Origin: Candidatus Omnitrophota bacterium
GTDB lineage: Bacteria; Omnitrophota; Gorgyraeia; Gygaellales; UBA12090
Length of the DNA stretch: 6,681 nt
Assembly (NCBI GenBank): GCA_003510525.1
Contig: DOMD01000071.1
Span: forward strand, 1-6,681
Direction of reading: 5' to 3'
Part shown: in pieces, positions 1 through 6,619 of the stretch
How the letters are laid out: each line of letters opens with the position of its first letter
Numbering within the stretch: position 1 is the first letter of the stretch
Translations under genes and position numbers: made by a program
Notes under the pieces: generated by a model
Told to the model about the DNA's origin: nothing
Database searches by the model: none
The model's input: only the letters and a program-made list of their open reading frames with translations

Positions 1-36
1 CCCCCGGCCACCATTGAGTGGGAATAACCATAGTTC

Positions 37-106
37 ATAGAGTTTGTTGAGCTTATAGAGTTATTGAGTTAAACTCAAAGAACTCAATAGACTCAAAGAA
101 CTCGAT
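37..106. repeat. long imperfect inverted repeat upstream of dnaE
   Basis: The sequence on either side of position 71 is largely self-complementary. The core TTGAGTT (64-70), A71, AACTCAA (72-78) is perfect. Further pairing continues outward: 58-62 with 81-85, 54-56 with 87-89, 47-51 with 92-96, 40-44 with 99-103 and 37-38 with 105-106. By hand this gives about 27 Watson-Crick pairs with small internal mismatches. As DNA it could form a cruciform. Part of it could fold in RNA if transcription starts upstream of it. The arms are made of the same degenerate word (ACTCAAT or its complement), so the symmetry may be a by-product of repeat expansion in both orientations. Its function is unknown. Confidence 0.7.
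47..75 (+). promoter_or_regulatory. candidate sigma70-type promoter for dnaE
   Basis: TTGAGC (47-52) and TAAACT (70-75) are separated by exactly 17 bases, and each matches 4 of 6 consensus positions. Transcription would start near 82, giving a leader of about 42 bases. The words TTGAG and AACTC are themselves repeat units of this region, so a chance match is quite possible. The spacing and position are the only support. Confidence 0.25.
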
Positions 107-126
107 AGACTCGATAGACTCAAATG
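73..126 (+). repeat. six 9-bp degenerate tandem units ending in the dnaE start codon
   Basis: Six consecutive 9-base units can be read: ACTCAAAGA (73), ACTCAATAG (82), ACTCAAAGA (91), ACTCGATAG (100), ACTCGATAG (109) and ACTCAAATG (118). The last unit contains the ATG of dnaE. The period is a multiple of three, so units ending in TAG put stop codons in the dnaE frame at 88-90, 106-108 and 115-117. The final stop lies two codons before the ATG, which excludes any N-terminal extension. Nothing in the array resembles a ribosome binding site. Confidence 0.85.
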
Positions 127-3100
127 CCGCATTCCGATTTTGTTCATCTGCATCTGCATACCCAATACAGCCTGCTTGACGGCGCCTGCCAGCTGAAGAA
201 GCTTTTCAATTTAACTAATCAATATAAAATGCCGGCGGTGGCTATTACCGACCATGGGAATATGTTCGGGGCCATTGAATTTTATACCCAGGCCCAGGCC
301 TCCGGGATCAAGCCGATTATCGGCTGTGAAACTTACATCGCTCCCCAGAGCCGTTTGGATAAAACCTCCGGCAAAATCCAGGATACTTCTTATCATTTAA
401 TTCTTCTTTGTAAAGATGAAGAAGGTTACCATAACCTGATGCGTCTGGTGTCCATTGGCTATTTGGAAGGATTTTATTATAAACCCAGGATAGATAAAGA
501 GGTTTTGAGTAAATATTCGAAAGGCCTCATCGGCCTGACTGCCTGTATAAAAGGAGAAATCCCCCGGCTTATCCAAAATAACCAATTTAATCAAGCCCTT
601 AAATGCGCTGATGACTTCTCCCAGATTTTCGGAAAAGGCAATTTTTATTTAGAGCTTCAGGAAAACCGCCTCGCGGAACAAACCGCGGCTAATCAAGGGC
701 TGTTAAGGATTGCCAAAGAATTATCCCTGCCTATCGTAGCCACTAACGATGTGCATTACCTCAGCCGCCCGATGGCCGCCTCGCATGAGGCCCTATTGTG
801 CATTCAGACCCAGACCACCCTGTCCGACCCCCAGCATATGCGTTTTCAAACTGATGAATTTTATTTTAAGAGTGCCGAGGAGATGAAAACGCTTTTTAAG
901 GAATTGCCCGAGGCCATCACCAACACCATAGCTATAGCGCAAATGTGCAATCTGGAATTATCCTTTAACAAACTGCACTTGCCTAATTATCAGGTGCCCA
1001 TAGGGCAGACTAAAGAAGAATTTCTACGTAAACTCTGCGATGAAGGCCTGAAGGTGAGATTTAAAGAAGGGATAGACTCCGAAATTCAAAAACGCCTGGA
1101 GCATGAGCTGGAAATAATCAAAAAAGTCGGCTTCACCAGTTATTTTTTGATTGTCTGGGATTTTATCCATTACGCCAGGACTAAAGGCATTCCGGTCGGG
1201 CCGGGAAGGGGTTCAGCCGCGGGAAGCTTGGTCAGTTATCTTTTGGGCATAACCGACATTAATCCCTTGAAATATGGTTTACTTTTTGAGCGTTTCCTGA
1301 ATCCTGAGCGGGTAAGCATGCCGGACATTGATATTGACTTCTGTTACGAAAGGCGCCAGGAGGTTATAGATTATGTCAGCAAAAAATACGGCCAGAGTAA
1401 TGTTGCCCAGATAATCACCTTTGGGACCATGTTGGCCAGGGCGGCTATCCGGGATGTGGGCCGGGTTATGGGAGTGAGTTATGCTGAAGTGGATAAAATC
1501 GCCAAGTTAGTTCCGGCGGAATTAAATATCACCATAGAGGACGCCTTAAAGCAGGAGCCGGAGTTGGACAGCCTCTACAAAAGCGACCCTCAGATAACCC
1601 AGCTTATTGATACTGCCAGGCATTTGGAAGGTTTAACCCGGCATGCCTCAATTCATGCCGCCGGAGTGGTAATAGCCGATCAGGAGTTAAGCCAATACCT
1701 GCCGCTTTTTAAATCCGGCGATGATGTGGTGACTACCGGTTATTCCATGGAGGCCTTAGAGAAAATAGGGCTTTTAAAAATTGATTTTCTGGGCCTGCGC
1801 ACCCTCACGGTTATTCAGCGGACCATTGAAATCATCGCGCGTAGGCACAGCGTGGAAGTAGATATTGACAATATCCCGCTTTCCGATGTCAAAACTTTTC
1901 AGCTCTTAGGCTCGGCGGTAACCGCCGGGGTGTTTCAGCTGGAATCCGCGGGGATGCGCGATCTGCTTAAAAAGATTAATCCGGACCAGTTTGAAGATTT
2001 AATCGCCATTCTCGCCCTTTATCGCCCCGGCCCGATGGGCTCGGGGATGTTGGATGAATTTATCAAGCGCCGGAATAATCATACCTCAATCCGCTACGAG
2101 TCCAAAAAGATGGAGCCGATACTGGCGCCTACCTACGGAATAATGGTTTATCAGGAGCAGGTTATGCGGATTGCCTCAGACCTGGCTAATTTTTCTTTGG
2201 CCCAGGCCGACCTCCTGCGCAAGGCCATGGCCAAAAAAATCCCCGAGGTCCTTGAGCGCCAGCGCAAATCTTTCCTTGACGGTTGTAAGAAAAACATGAT
2301 CCGGGAAGAAGCCGCCAACAAAATCTTTGACCAGATTGAATATTTTTCCGGTTACGGCTTTAACAAATGTGTTATTGGTTCAACCGAATATATAGACGCC
2401 CAAACCGGAGGAATTGTTACGGTAAGAGAATTGTTTTCCGGGGCGAAGAATATAAAATACACTTTCGGCTGCGACGAAAATCTCAAGATTAAGAAATCCG
2501 AAATAAAAAACGTCATTAATAATGGCATTAAGCCCGTATATAAAATTAGAACTGGCTTAGGCCGGGAAGTTATTGCTACCTCAAATCATCCGTTCTTTAC
2601 ATTTAAGGGATGGAAAAATCTTGCTGATTTACATATAGGGGAACGCGTTGGACTGCCAAGAAAAATAACCGTAGAAACCAATTCATCAATAGAGCCGTAT
2701 AAAATAATAGTACTGGCGGAGATAATCTCTGAAGGGAACACCTGCCATCCCAGCGGAGTTTATTTTTACAACAAAGACAGCGTGTTGGTAGATGACTTTG
2801 TAAAAAATCTGCGGGAATTTGATAATACATCGGCGCGAATTCAGAAAAGAAGGGGATGTTTTGAAGTGTATGCCGGCACAGGCAGAGACGCGAAATTTTC
2901 CGAAAACCAAACGCCCTGGAATAAAGGATTAAAAAAAAGAGATTATGCCTCAGCGGTAGAATTACTGCCAAACACTAAATGCGGCTTAAGAAAATGGATA
3001 GAAGAGCTGGGGCTTGATTACAAAAAAGCTGCCGAGAAGTTCATTCCCGAACAGATATTTAGCTTGAACAATGAACAAATAGCCTTATTTTTGGGAAGGC

Positions 3101-4935
3101 TTTGGTCAGGAGACGGATTTATTTTCTCTAAGAACAACTCAATTCCTTTTTATGCCACCTCTTCACATAAGCTATGCCGGCAAAGTCAAGATCTCCTCCT
3201 TAGGTTAGGCATAGTCAGCCGTTTAGTAAAAAAGAGTTTTAAGTATAAATACAAAAATAACATTACCGCGAAAGCAGGGTATGCCTTGTATCTTTTTGGC
3301 CGCGGTTCCATAGATAGGTTTATTGAGCATATTTGCCCTTTTATAGTCGGCAGGCATAAACAAATAAACGAATTATACGCGTATTATTCAAAAACTACCG
3401 CTAACTTAGAAAGTAAAGATACTTTGCCCGCCGAAATAAAAGAATTAGTGAAAGAGGAAAAAGAAAAATGCGGCTTAACCTGGAAAGAGATCGAACATAG
3501 AAGCGGCATCTGTGTGAAAGAATTTTATGGCGGAATCAAACATCATAAAAAAGGATTCAGAAGGCAAACCATTCTACAGCTTGCTCATTTTTTTGAGTCG
3601 GATAGGCTGCTTAGGGCGGTAAATTCAGATATTATCTGGGATAAAGTAGAATCCATTACCTACCTTGGCCGTCAAGAAACCTTTGATTTGGAAATCAAAG
3701 AAATACACAATTTTATCGCTAATGGAATTATTGTTCATAACTCACATTCCGCCGCCTACGCCTTAATCTCTTATCGCACCGCTTACCTCAAGGCGAATTA
3801 TCCGGTTGAATTTATGGCCGCGCTTTTAACATCAGAAAAAGATAATACCGATAAAATCGTGGAGTATGTCAACGAAGCCAAAAGGATGGGTATAGAGGTT
3901 TTGCCGCCGGACGTAAACGAGTCCGGGGATATCTTTACGGTTATAGACGAAAAGAATATCCGTTTCGGCCTGATCGCGGTAAAAAATGTCGGGCAAGGGT
4001 CTATTGAATCCATGCTCCGGGCCAGAGATACACACGGAAAATTCAAGTCCCTGGAGGATTTTTGCGAAAATATTGATCTTAGGCTGGTAAACCGCAAGGT
4101 AATTGAGTCTCTGATTAAAGCCGGCGCGATGGATTTGTTCGGTTTATACCGGGCCCAGCTTATGCTCAATTTGGACCAAACCCTGGATGCCTCATCTAAG
4201 GCTCAAAAAGAAAAAGCCAAAGGACAGCTTTCTTTTTTTGACCTGGGCCTGGATAACGGTTTTAAAAAGACCGCTATTGAATCGTCTCATGTCAGGGAAT
4301 GGCCTGAACCGCAGTTATTGGCTTTTGAAAAAGAAATGCTGGGCTTCTATGTTACCGGGCATCCCCTGGCTCGTTTTGCCGGCCAACTAAAGAGGTTCTC
4401 CTGCTCATCAATCGCGAATATACCTAATCACAAAGACGGAGATATGGTAAAGATGGCCGGACTGATCATTAAGATCAAGAATACGGTTACCCGTAAGTCG
4501 GGCGAGAAAATGGCTATCTTGAAGATAGAAGACCTGGAGGGGGCAATCGAGGTTTTGGTTTTTCCGGAAAGCTATAAGCAGAATTCCCGCTATATCCAGC
4601 CCAACAGCGCGGTTTTTGTCTCCGGGCGCCTGAGCCTCAAGGAGGAGTCGCCCAAAATCATCGCTAATTCCATCCTGCCGGTTGATGAGGCCTATAAGCA
4701 GATAACCAAAATAGATATAAATATTGCCGGGATACGGGAAAACCTTTTAAATAGCCTCAAAGAAAAACTGGTTCAAAACTCCGGCCAGATCCCGGTATAC
4801 CTGCATATGGATATCCCGCATCGGGCCAGATATCAGATTCTGGTGGGTGACGAGCTCCATGTCCAGCCTAACCAAAGCCTTATTCAGGACATAGAGACCC
4901 TCCTGGGAGAGGAAAGATTTTCCTTGACCATCTAA
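124..4935 (+). CDS. dnaE: DNA polymerase III alpha subunit DnaE, intein-containing precursor
   Basis: This is the catalytic subunit of the replicative DNA polymerase. The precursor has 1603 residues; without the intein (749-1206) it has 1145, normal for DnaE1. The PHP domain (about 5-280) keeps a full metal-ligand set: H10, H12, D19, H44, E69, H91, C141, D209 and H211. The polymerase core shows PGRGSAAGS and PDIDIDF, with catalytic D401, D403 and D554 (E. coli D401, D403, D555), then RPGPMGSG (634-641) and YQEQVM (676-681). After the intein come SHSAAYA (1207), a helix-hairpin-helix region (about 1260-1340), a likely clamp-binding motif QLSFF (1368-1372), an OB fold (about 1439-1523) and a C-terminal domain ending at 1603. 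The ATG at 124 is secure: an in-frame stop lies at 115-117 and the conserved FVHLHLHT begins at residue 6. No Shine-Dalgarno is visible. It is not PolC (no embedded exonuclease). DnaE2/ImuC is less likely given the length and the clamp motif. Confidence 0.97.
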   Translation: MPHSDFVHLHLHTQYSLLDGACQLKKLFNLTNQYKMPAVAITDHGNMFGAIEFYTQAQASGIKPIIGCETYIAPQSRLDKTSGKIQDTSYHLILLCKDEEGYHNLMRLVSIGYLEGFYYKPRIDKEVLSKYSKGLIGLTACIKGEIPRLIQNNQFNQALKCADDFSQIFGKGNFYLELQENRLAEQTAANQGLLRIAKELSLPIVATNDVHYLSRPMAASHEALLCIQTQTTLSDPQHMRFQTDEFYFKSAEEMKTLFKELPEAITNTIAIAQMCNLELSFNKLHLPNYQVPIGQTKEEFLRKLCDEGLKVRFKEGIDSEIQKRLEHELEIIKKVGFTSYFLIVWDFIHYARTKGIPVGPGRGSAAGSLVSYLLGITDINPLKYGLLFERFLNPERVSMPDIDIDFCYERRQEVIDYVSKKYGQSNVAQIITFGTMLARAAIRDVGRVMGVSYAEVDKIAKLVPAELNITIEDALKQEPELDSLYKSDPQITQLIDTARHLEGLTRHASIHAAGVVIADQELSQYLPLFKSGDDVVTTGYSMEALEKIGLLKIDFLGLRTLTVIQRTIEIIARRHSVEVDIDNIPLSDVKTFQLLGSAVTAGVFQLESAGMRDLLKKINPDQFEDLIAILALYRPGPMGSGMLDEFIKRRNNHTSIRYESKKMEPILAPTYGIMVYQEQVMRIASDLANFSLAQADLLRKAMAKKIPEVLERQRKSFLDGCKKNMIREEAANKIFDQIEYFSGYGFNKCVIGSTEYIDAQTGGIVTVRELFSGAKNIKYTFGCDENLKIKKSEIKNVINNGIKPVYKIRTGLGREVIATSNHPFFTFKGWKNLADLHIGERVGLPRKITVETNSSIEPYKIIVLAEIISEGNTCHPSGVYFYNKDSVLVDDFVKNLREFDNTSARIQKRRGCFEVYAGTGRDAKFSENQTPWNKGLKKRDYASAVELLPNTKCGLRKWIEELGLDYKKAAEKFIPEQIFSLNNEQIALFLGRLWSGDGFIFSKNNSIPFYATSSHKLCRQSQDLLLRLGIVSRLVKKSFKYKYKNNITAKAGYALYLFGRGSIDRFIEHICPFIVGRHKQINELYAYYSKTTANLESKDTLPAEIKELVKEEKEKCGLTWKEIEHRSGICVKEFYGGIKHHKKGFRRQTILQLAHFFESDRLLRAVNSDIIWDKVESITYLGRQETFDLEIKEIHNFIANGIIVHNSHSAAYALISYRTAYLKANYPVEFMAALLTSEKDNTDKIVEYVNEAKRMGIEVLPPDVNESGDIFTVIDEKNIRFGLIAVKNVGQGSIESMLRARDTHGKFKSLEDFCENIDLRLVNRKVIESLIKAGAMDLFGLYRAQLMLNLDQTLDASSKAQKEKAKGQLSFFDLGLDNGFKKTAIESSHVREWPEPQLLAFEKEMLGFYVTGHPLARFAGQLKRFSCSSIANIPNHKDGDMVKMAGLIIKIKNTVTRKSGEKMAILKIEDLEGAIEVLVFPESYKQNSRYIQPNSAVFVSGRLSLKEESPKIIANSILPVDEAYKQITKIDINIAGIRENLLNSLKEKLVQNSGQIPVYLHMDIPHRARYQILVGDELHVQPNQSLIQDIETLLGEERFSLTI
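2701..3393 (+). other. homing endonuclease domain inside the intein
   Basis: Two dodecapeptide (LAGLIDADG) helices are recognisable. The first is LAEIISEGN at precursor residues 864-872, with acidic E870. The second is LGRLWSGDGF at 990-999, with acidic D997. In this family the acidic residue at the end of each helix binds the catalytic metal, so both active-site positions are retained and the nuclease may be active. The expected target is the intein-less dnaE sequence around the insertion site. Between the helices (925-938), FSENQTPWNKGLKK resembles the short NUMOD3-like DNA-contacting motif of many homing endonucleases. This makes the gap between the two helices (about 120 residues) longer than a minimal core. 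The domain ends near residue 1090. Activity is inferred, not shown. Confidence 0.85.
3421..3600 (+). other. helix-turn-helix-like segment in the intein
   Basis: Precursor residues 1100-1159 lie between the endonuclease core and splicing block F. They read as several short helices: EIKELVKEEKEKCG, then TWKEIEHRSGI, VKEFYGG, a basic patch HHKKGFRR (1140-1147), and TILQLAHFF. The pattern of a helix, a TWKEIxxRSGI helix pair and a following helix is like an XRE-type helix-turn-helix. It could be an extra DNA-binding module that helps the endonuclease recognise its site. This assignment rests on the residue pattern only; a plain linker or degenerate domain is possible. Confidence 0.5.
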
Positions 4936-4952
4936 ATTTTTTCTGCTAAACT
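4924..4952 (+). promoter_or_regulatory. candidate promoter for the HU-family gene
   Basis: TTGACC (4924-4929) lies inside the last codons of dnaE and TAAACT (4947-4952) lies 17 bases further on. A TG one base upstream of the -10 (4944-4945) makes it an extended -10. The predicted start is near 4959. A second extended -10, TGATATAAA (4955-4963), has no matching -35 but could serve instead, with a start near 4970. Either gives the HU gene its own transcript with a leader of about 65-75 bases. Confidence 0.4.
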
Positions 4953-4972
4953 TCTGATATAAAAAGAGTTAG

Positions 4973-5015
4973 ACCTTTTCGGCCCGGGTAAAGCCAAAAG
5001 GTTATTACTTTTTTT
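4973..5015 (+). terminator. stem-loop plus T-run between dnaE and the HU gene
   Basis: ACCTTTT (4973-4979), a bulged C4980 and GGC (4981-4983) pair with GCCAAAAGGT (4993-5002) around a nine-base loop. A run of seven T residues follows at 5009-5015, six bases past the stem. This resembles a Rho-independent terminator for dnaE, though the T-run is a little far from the stem. It lies downstream of the candidate HU promoter, so it may instead be an attenuator or a stabilising leader hairpin of the HU mRNA. The structure is clear but its role is uncertain. Confidence 0.5.
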
Positions 5016-5020
5016 ATCGC

Positions 5021-5027
5021 AAGGAGG
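5021..5027 (+). promoter_or_regulatory. strong Shine-Dalgarno of the HU-family gene
   Basis: AAGGAGG is a near-perfect complement of the 16S rRNA 3' end and sits seven bases before the ATG at 5035. It fixes that start and predicts efficient translation, as expected for an abundant nucleoid protein. Neither dnaE nor hisS in this window has a comparable site. Confidence 0.9.
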
Positions 5028-5034
5028 TTCAAAA

Positions 5035-5307
5035 ATGACTAAGAAAGATATAGCTTTAAAAGTCGCTGATAAAACCGGAATAAAGCAAATTATAGTCAAA
5101 CAGGTTCTTCAGGGTATTTTTGATTGCGTTATTGAAAGCCTGGTTCGCGATGAAAAGATAGAACTGCGTAATTTCGGAGTTTTCAAGATAAAAACCCGCC
5201 GCCCGCGTATAGGCAGAAATCCGCGCACCGGACAGACTGTACCTGTTCCTTCCCGTAGAGTGGTAATCTTTAAGCCAGGTTTAGAGATGAAGCAGAAAAT
5301 AAAATAA
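5035..5307 (+). CDS. HU/IHF-family DNA-binding protein
   Basis: This small basic nucleoid protein of 90 residues, the usual length for the family, acts as a dimer that bends DNA through the minor groove. The N-terminal helical dimerisation part (about 1-40) opens with TKKDIALKVADKTG, the typical HU start. RNFGVF (45-50) begins the beta saddle. The DNA-embracing arm carries GRNPRTG (60-66) with the intercalating proline P63. VVIFKPG (76-82) and a short basic C-terminal helix complete the fold. HU and IHF subunits cannot be told apart from this sequence alone, so no gene symbol is given. It follows dnaE by 99 bp, with its own candidate promoter and strong ribosome binding site, and precedes hisS by 46 bp in the same direction. 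Confidence 0.95.
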   Translation: MTKKDIALKVADKTGIKQIIVKQVLQGIFDCVIESLVRDEKIELRNFGVFKIKTRRPRIGRNPRTGQTVPVPSRRVVIFKPGLEMKQKIK

Positions 5308-5353
5308 TGGTTTTCTTGCCCAAGGAATAGCTTTATTCTGAGATACCTCTAAA

Positions 5354-6619
5354 ATGGCTGAAAATTTTAAAAAATTTAAGATTCCTTCCGGGATGAAGGA
5401 TATACTTCCCGCGGACGCTTATCTGTGGCAGGAGATTGAAGATAAGGCCAGGGCGGCGTTTAACCTTTATGGTTACAAACCGCTGAGAACTCCGCTTCTG
5501 GAAGAGGAAGGCCTGTTTAATCGTTCTTTGGGAAATGAAACGGAAATAGTAAAAAAACAGATGTTCGTTATCCGTCATGGCGAGGATACCTATGCCTTAA
5601 GGCCGGAGGCTACCGCCGGGGTGGTCAGGGCGTATATAGAGAACAATCTGGACAAAACCGATTCTTTCGTAAAGCTATATTATTTTGGGCCGATGTTTCG
5701 GGCCGAGCGTCCCCAGAAAGGACGGCTCCGGCAATTTCATCATATCGGAGCTGAAGCCTTAGGCTCAAACAGCCCTTATTTGGACAGCGAAATAATCTCT
5801 TTAATCAAACACATCTTAGATGCCCTGGGAATATCCGGGTATGAGCTTAAGCTCAACAGCTTAGGCTGTCCGGAGGATAAGCAAAAATTAAGCCGGATAC
5901 TCCAGGATAGGTTAAAAGATGAAACAGAGAAGCTCTGTCCGGATTGCAATGAACGCCTTAACCGTAACGTCTTTAGGGTTTTGGACTGTAAAAATGAAAA
6001 CTGTAAGCAGGTGGTTTCCCGGTTAAGCCTTGCTCCTGAGAATTATCTTTGTCCGGAGTGCTCGGAGCATTTTTCCGCGGTTAAGAAAAACTTAGATAAA
6101 TTGAATATAAACTATACGCTTTCTCCTCATTTGGTCCGAGGCCTGGATTATTACAACCGCACCATATTTGAGATATCCCATAAGGATTTGGGGGCTCAGG
6201 ATGCCTTGGGCGCCGGAGGCAGATACGATAATTTAATCTTTGAGTTGGGAGGGCCAAAATCCGGGGCCGTGGGCTTTGCCTTGGGGATAGAGAGATTGCT
6301 CTTAGTTGCCGGTTGCCGGCCTGCGGCTGCCGGTCAAACTAAGGTTTTTGTGGTTACGCTTGGTGAAGAAGCGAAAAAAGAAGGTTTTCAGGTATTAGAT
6401 AAACTTCGAGAGGCAGATATTGCTTCAGATATGGATTATGAAAACAAATCCTTAAAAGGCCAGATGCGTAAGGCCAATGATTTAAAGGTAAAATTCACGA
6501 TTTTAATCGGGGATGAAGAGCTGAAGAAACAAAGCCTGCTCTTGAAAGATATGGCTTCAGGCGCCCAGGAAGAAATCAGTTTGGATAGATCTGTTGAAGA
6601 GATAAAAAAGAGACTGTGA
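5354..6619 (+). CDS. hisS: histidyl-tRNA synthetase
   Basis: This cytoplasmic class II aminoacyl-tRNA synthetase attaches histidine to tRNA-His using ATP. At 421 residues it has the standard bacterial length. The N-terminal PSGMKDILP (11-19) is typical. Motif 1 covers about 39-65. LRPEATAGVVRAY (82-94) and motif 2 FGPMFRAERPQKGRLRQFHH (111-130, ATP-binding R116) follow. The histidine-binding motif RGLDYY is at 262-267 and GAGGRYDNL at 286-294. Motif 3 is GFALGIERLL (307-316, R314). An anticodon-binding domain covers about 329-421. The insertion region has three cysteine pairs: C195/C198, C212/C217 and C233/C236. The ATG at 5354 is the only credible start, because a frame stop lies at 5339-5341 and the next ATG would remove the conserved N-terminus. 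No convincing Shine-Dalgarno precedes it. It may be cotranscribed with the HU gene, since no terminator is seen in the 46-bp gap. Confidence 0.97.
   Translation: MAENFKKFKIPSGMKDILPADAYLWQEIEDKARAAFNLYGYKPLRTPLLEEEGLFNRSLGNETEIVKKQMFVIRHGEDTYALRPEATAGVVRAYIENNLDKTDSFVKLYYFGPMFRAERPQKGRLRQFHHIGAEALGSNSPYLDSEIISLIKHILDALGISGYELKLNSLGCPEDKQKLSRILQDRLKDETEKLCPDCNERLNRNVFRVLDCKNENCKQVVSRLSLAPENYLCPECSEHFSAVKKNLDKLNINYTLSPHLVRGLDYYNRTIFEISHKDLGAQDALGAGGRYDNLIFELGGPKSGAVGFALGIERLLLVAGCRPAAAGQTKVFVVTLGEEAKKEGFQVLDKLREADIASDMDYENKSLKGQMRKANDLKVKFTILIGDEELKKQSLLLKDMASGAQEEISLDRSVEEIKKRL

Larger units (their letters stand above)
2368..3741 (+). mobile_element. DnaE intein with LAGLIDADG homing endonuclease (458 residues)
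   Basis: This protein-splicing element is translated within DnaE (precursor residues 749-1206) and should excise itself, joining FNK748 to S1207. Splicing block A starts with nucleophile C749 (CVIGSTEY). Block B is the TxxH motif T819-H822, followed by PFF. Block F spans about 1186-1201 (D1188, H1195). Block G is IIVHN with penultimate H1205 and terminal N1206, followed by the +1 nucleophile S1207. All class 1 splicing residues are present, so autocatalytic cis-splicing is expected. The junction GYGFNK|SHSAAYA reads as uninterrupted conserved DnaE once joined. At the protein level this is four residues downstream of the known cyanobacterial split DnaE site (Y|CFNK). The insert is more AT-rich than the host (about 37% versus 48% GC in hand-counted lines), consistent with horizontal arrival. 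The reading frame is open throughout, so this is neither an intron nor a split intein. Confidence 0.96.

Noticed and set aside
73..126. CRISPR array in the dnaE leader
   Set aside because: Units are only 9 bp, contiguous and without spacers; this is a simple degenerate tandem repeat.
2603..2971. Minus-strand open frames inside the intein and dnaE (for example 2603-2971 and 3798-4169)
   Set aside because: They lie opposite clear coding sequence, have no recognisable domains or ribosome binding sites, and their composition looks like translated antisense.
2368..3741. Group I or II intron, or a stand-alone homing endonuclease gene, interrupting dnaE
   Set aside because: The frame stays open across both junctions, and the insert begins with Cys and ends with His-Asn before Ser, with splicing blocks in order. 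That is an intein.
4187..4390. Overlapping + strand 67-codon frame within the 3' half of dnaE
   Set aside because: It is out of frame with the well-conserved DnaE sequence, and its product resembles no known protein.
4910..4942. Terminator made of AGGAAA-GAT-TTTCCT (4910-4924) and the T6 run at 4937-4942
   Set aside because: The stem is only six AT-rich pairs inside the coding sequence, and the T-run is 12 bases away from it.
5325..5338. Small GAATA-GCTT-TATTC hairpin between the HU gene and hisS
   Set aside because: Five AT-rich pairs with no T-run are expected by chance and do not support a terminator.
5936..6061. Cysteine pairs of HisRS (C195/C198, C212/C217, C233/C236) as an unusual zinc-finger fusion
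   Set aside because: Similar CxxC...LDCK...CxxC patterns occur in the insertion region of many ordinary bacterial HisRS proteins, so this is family variation.
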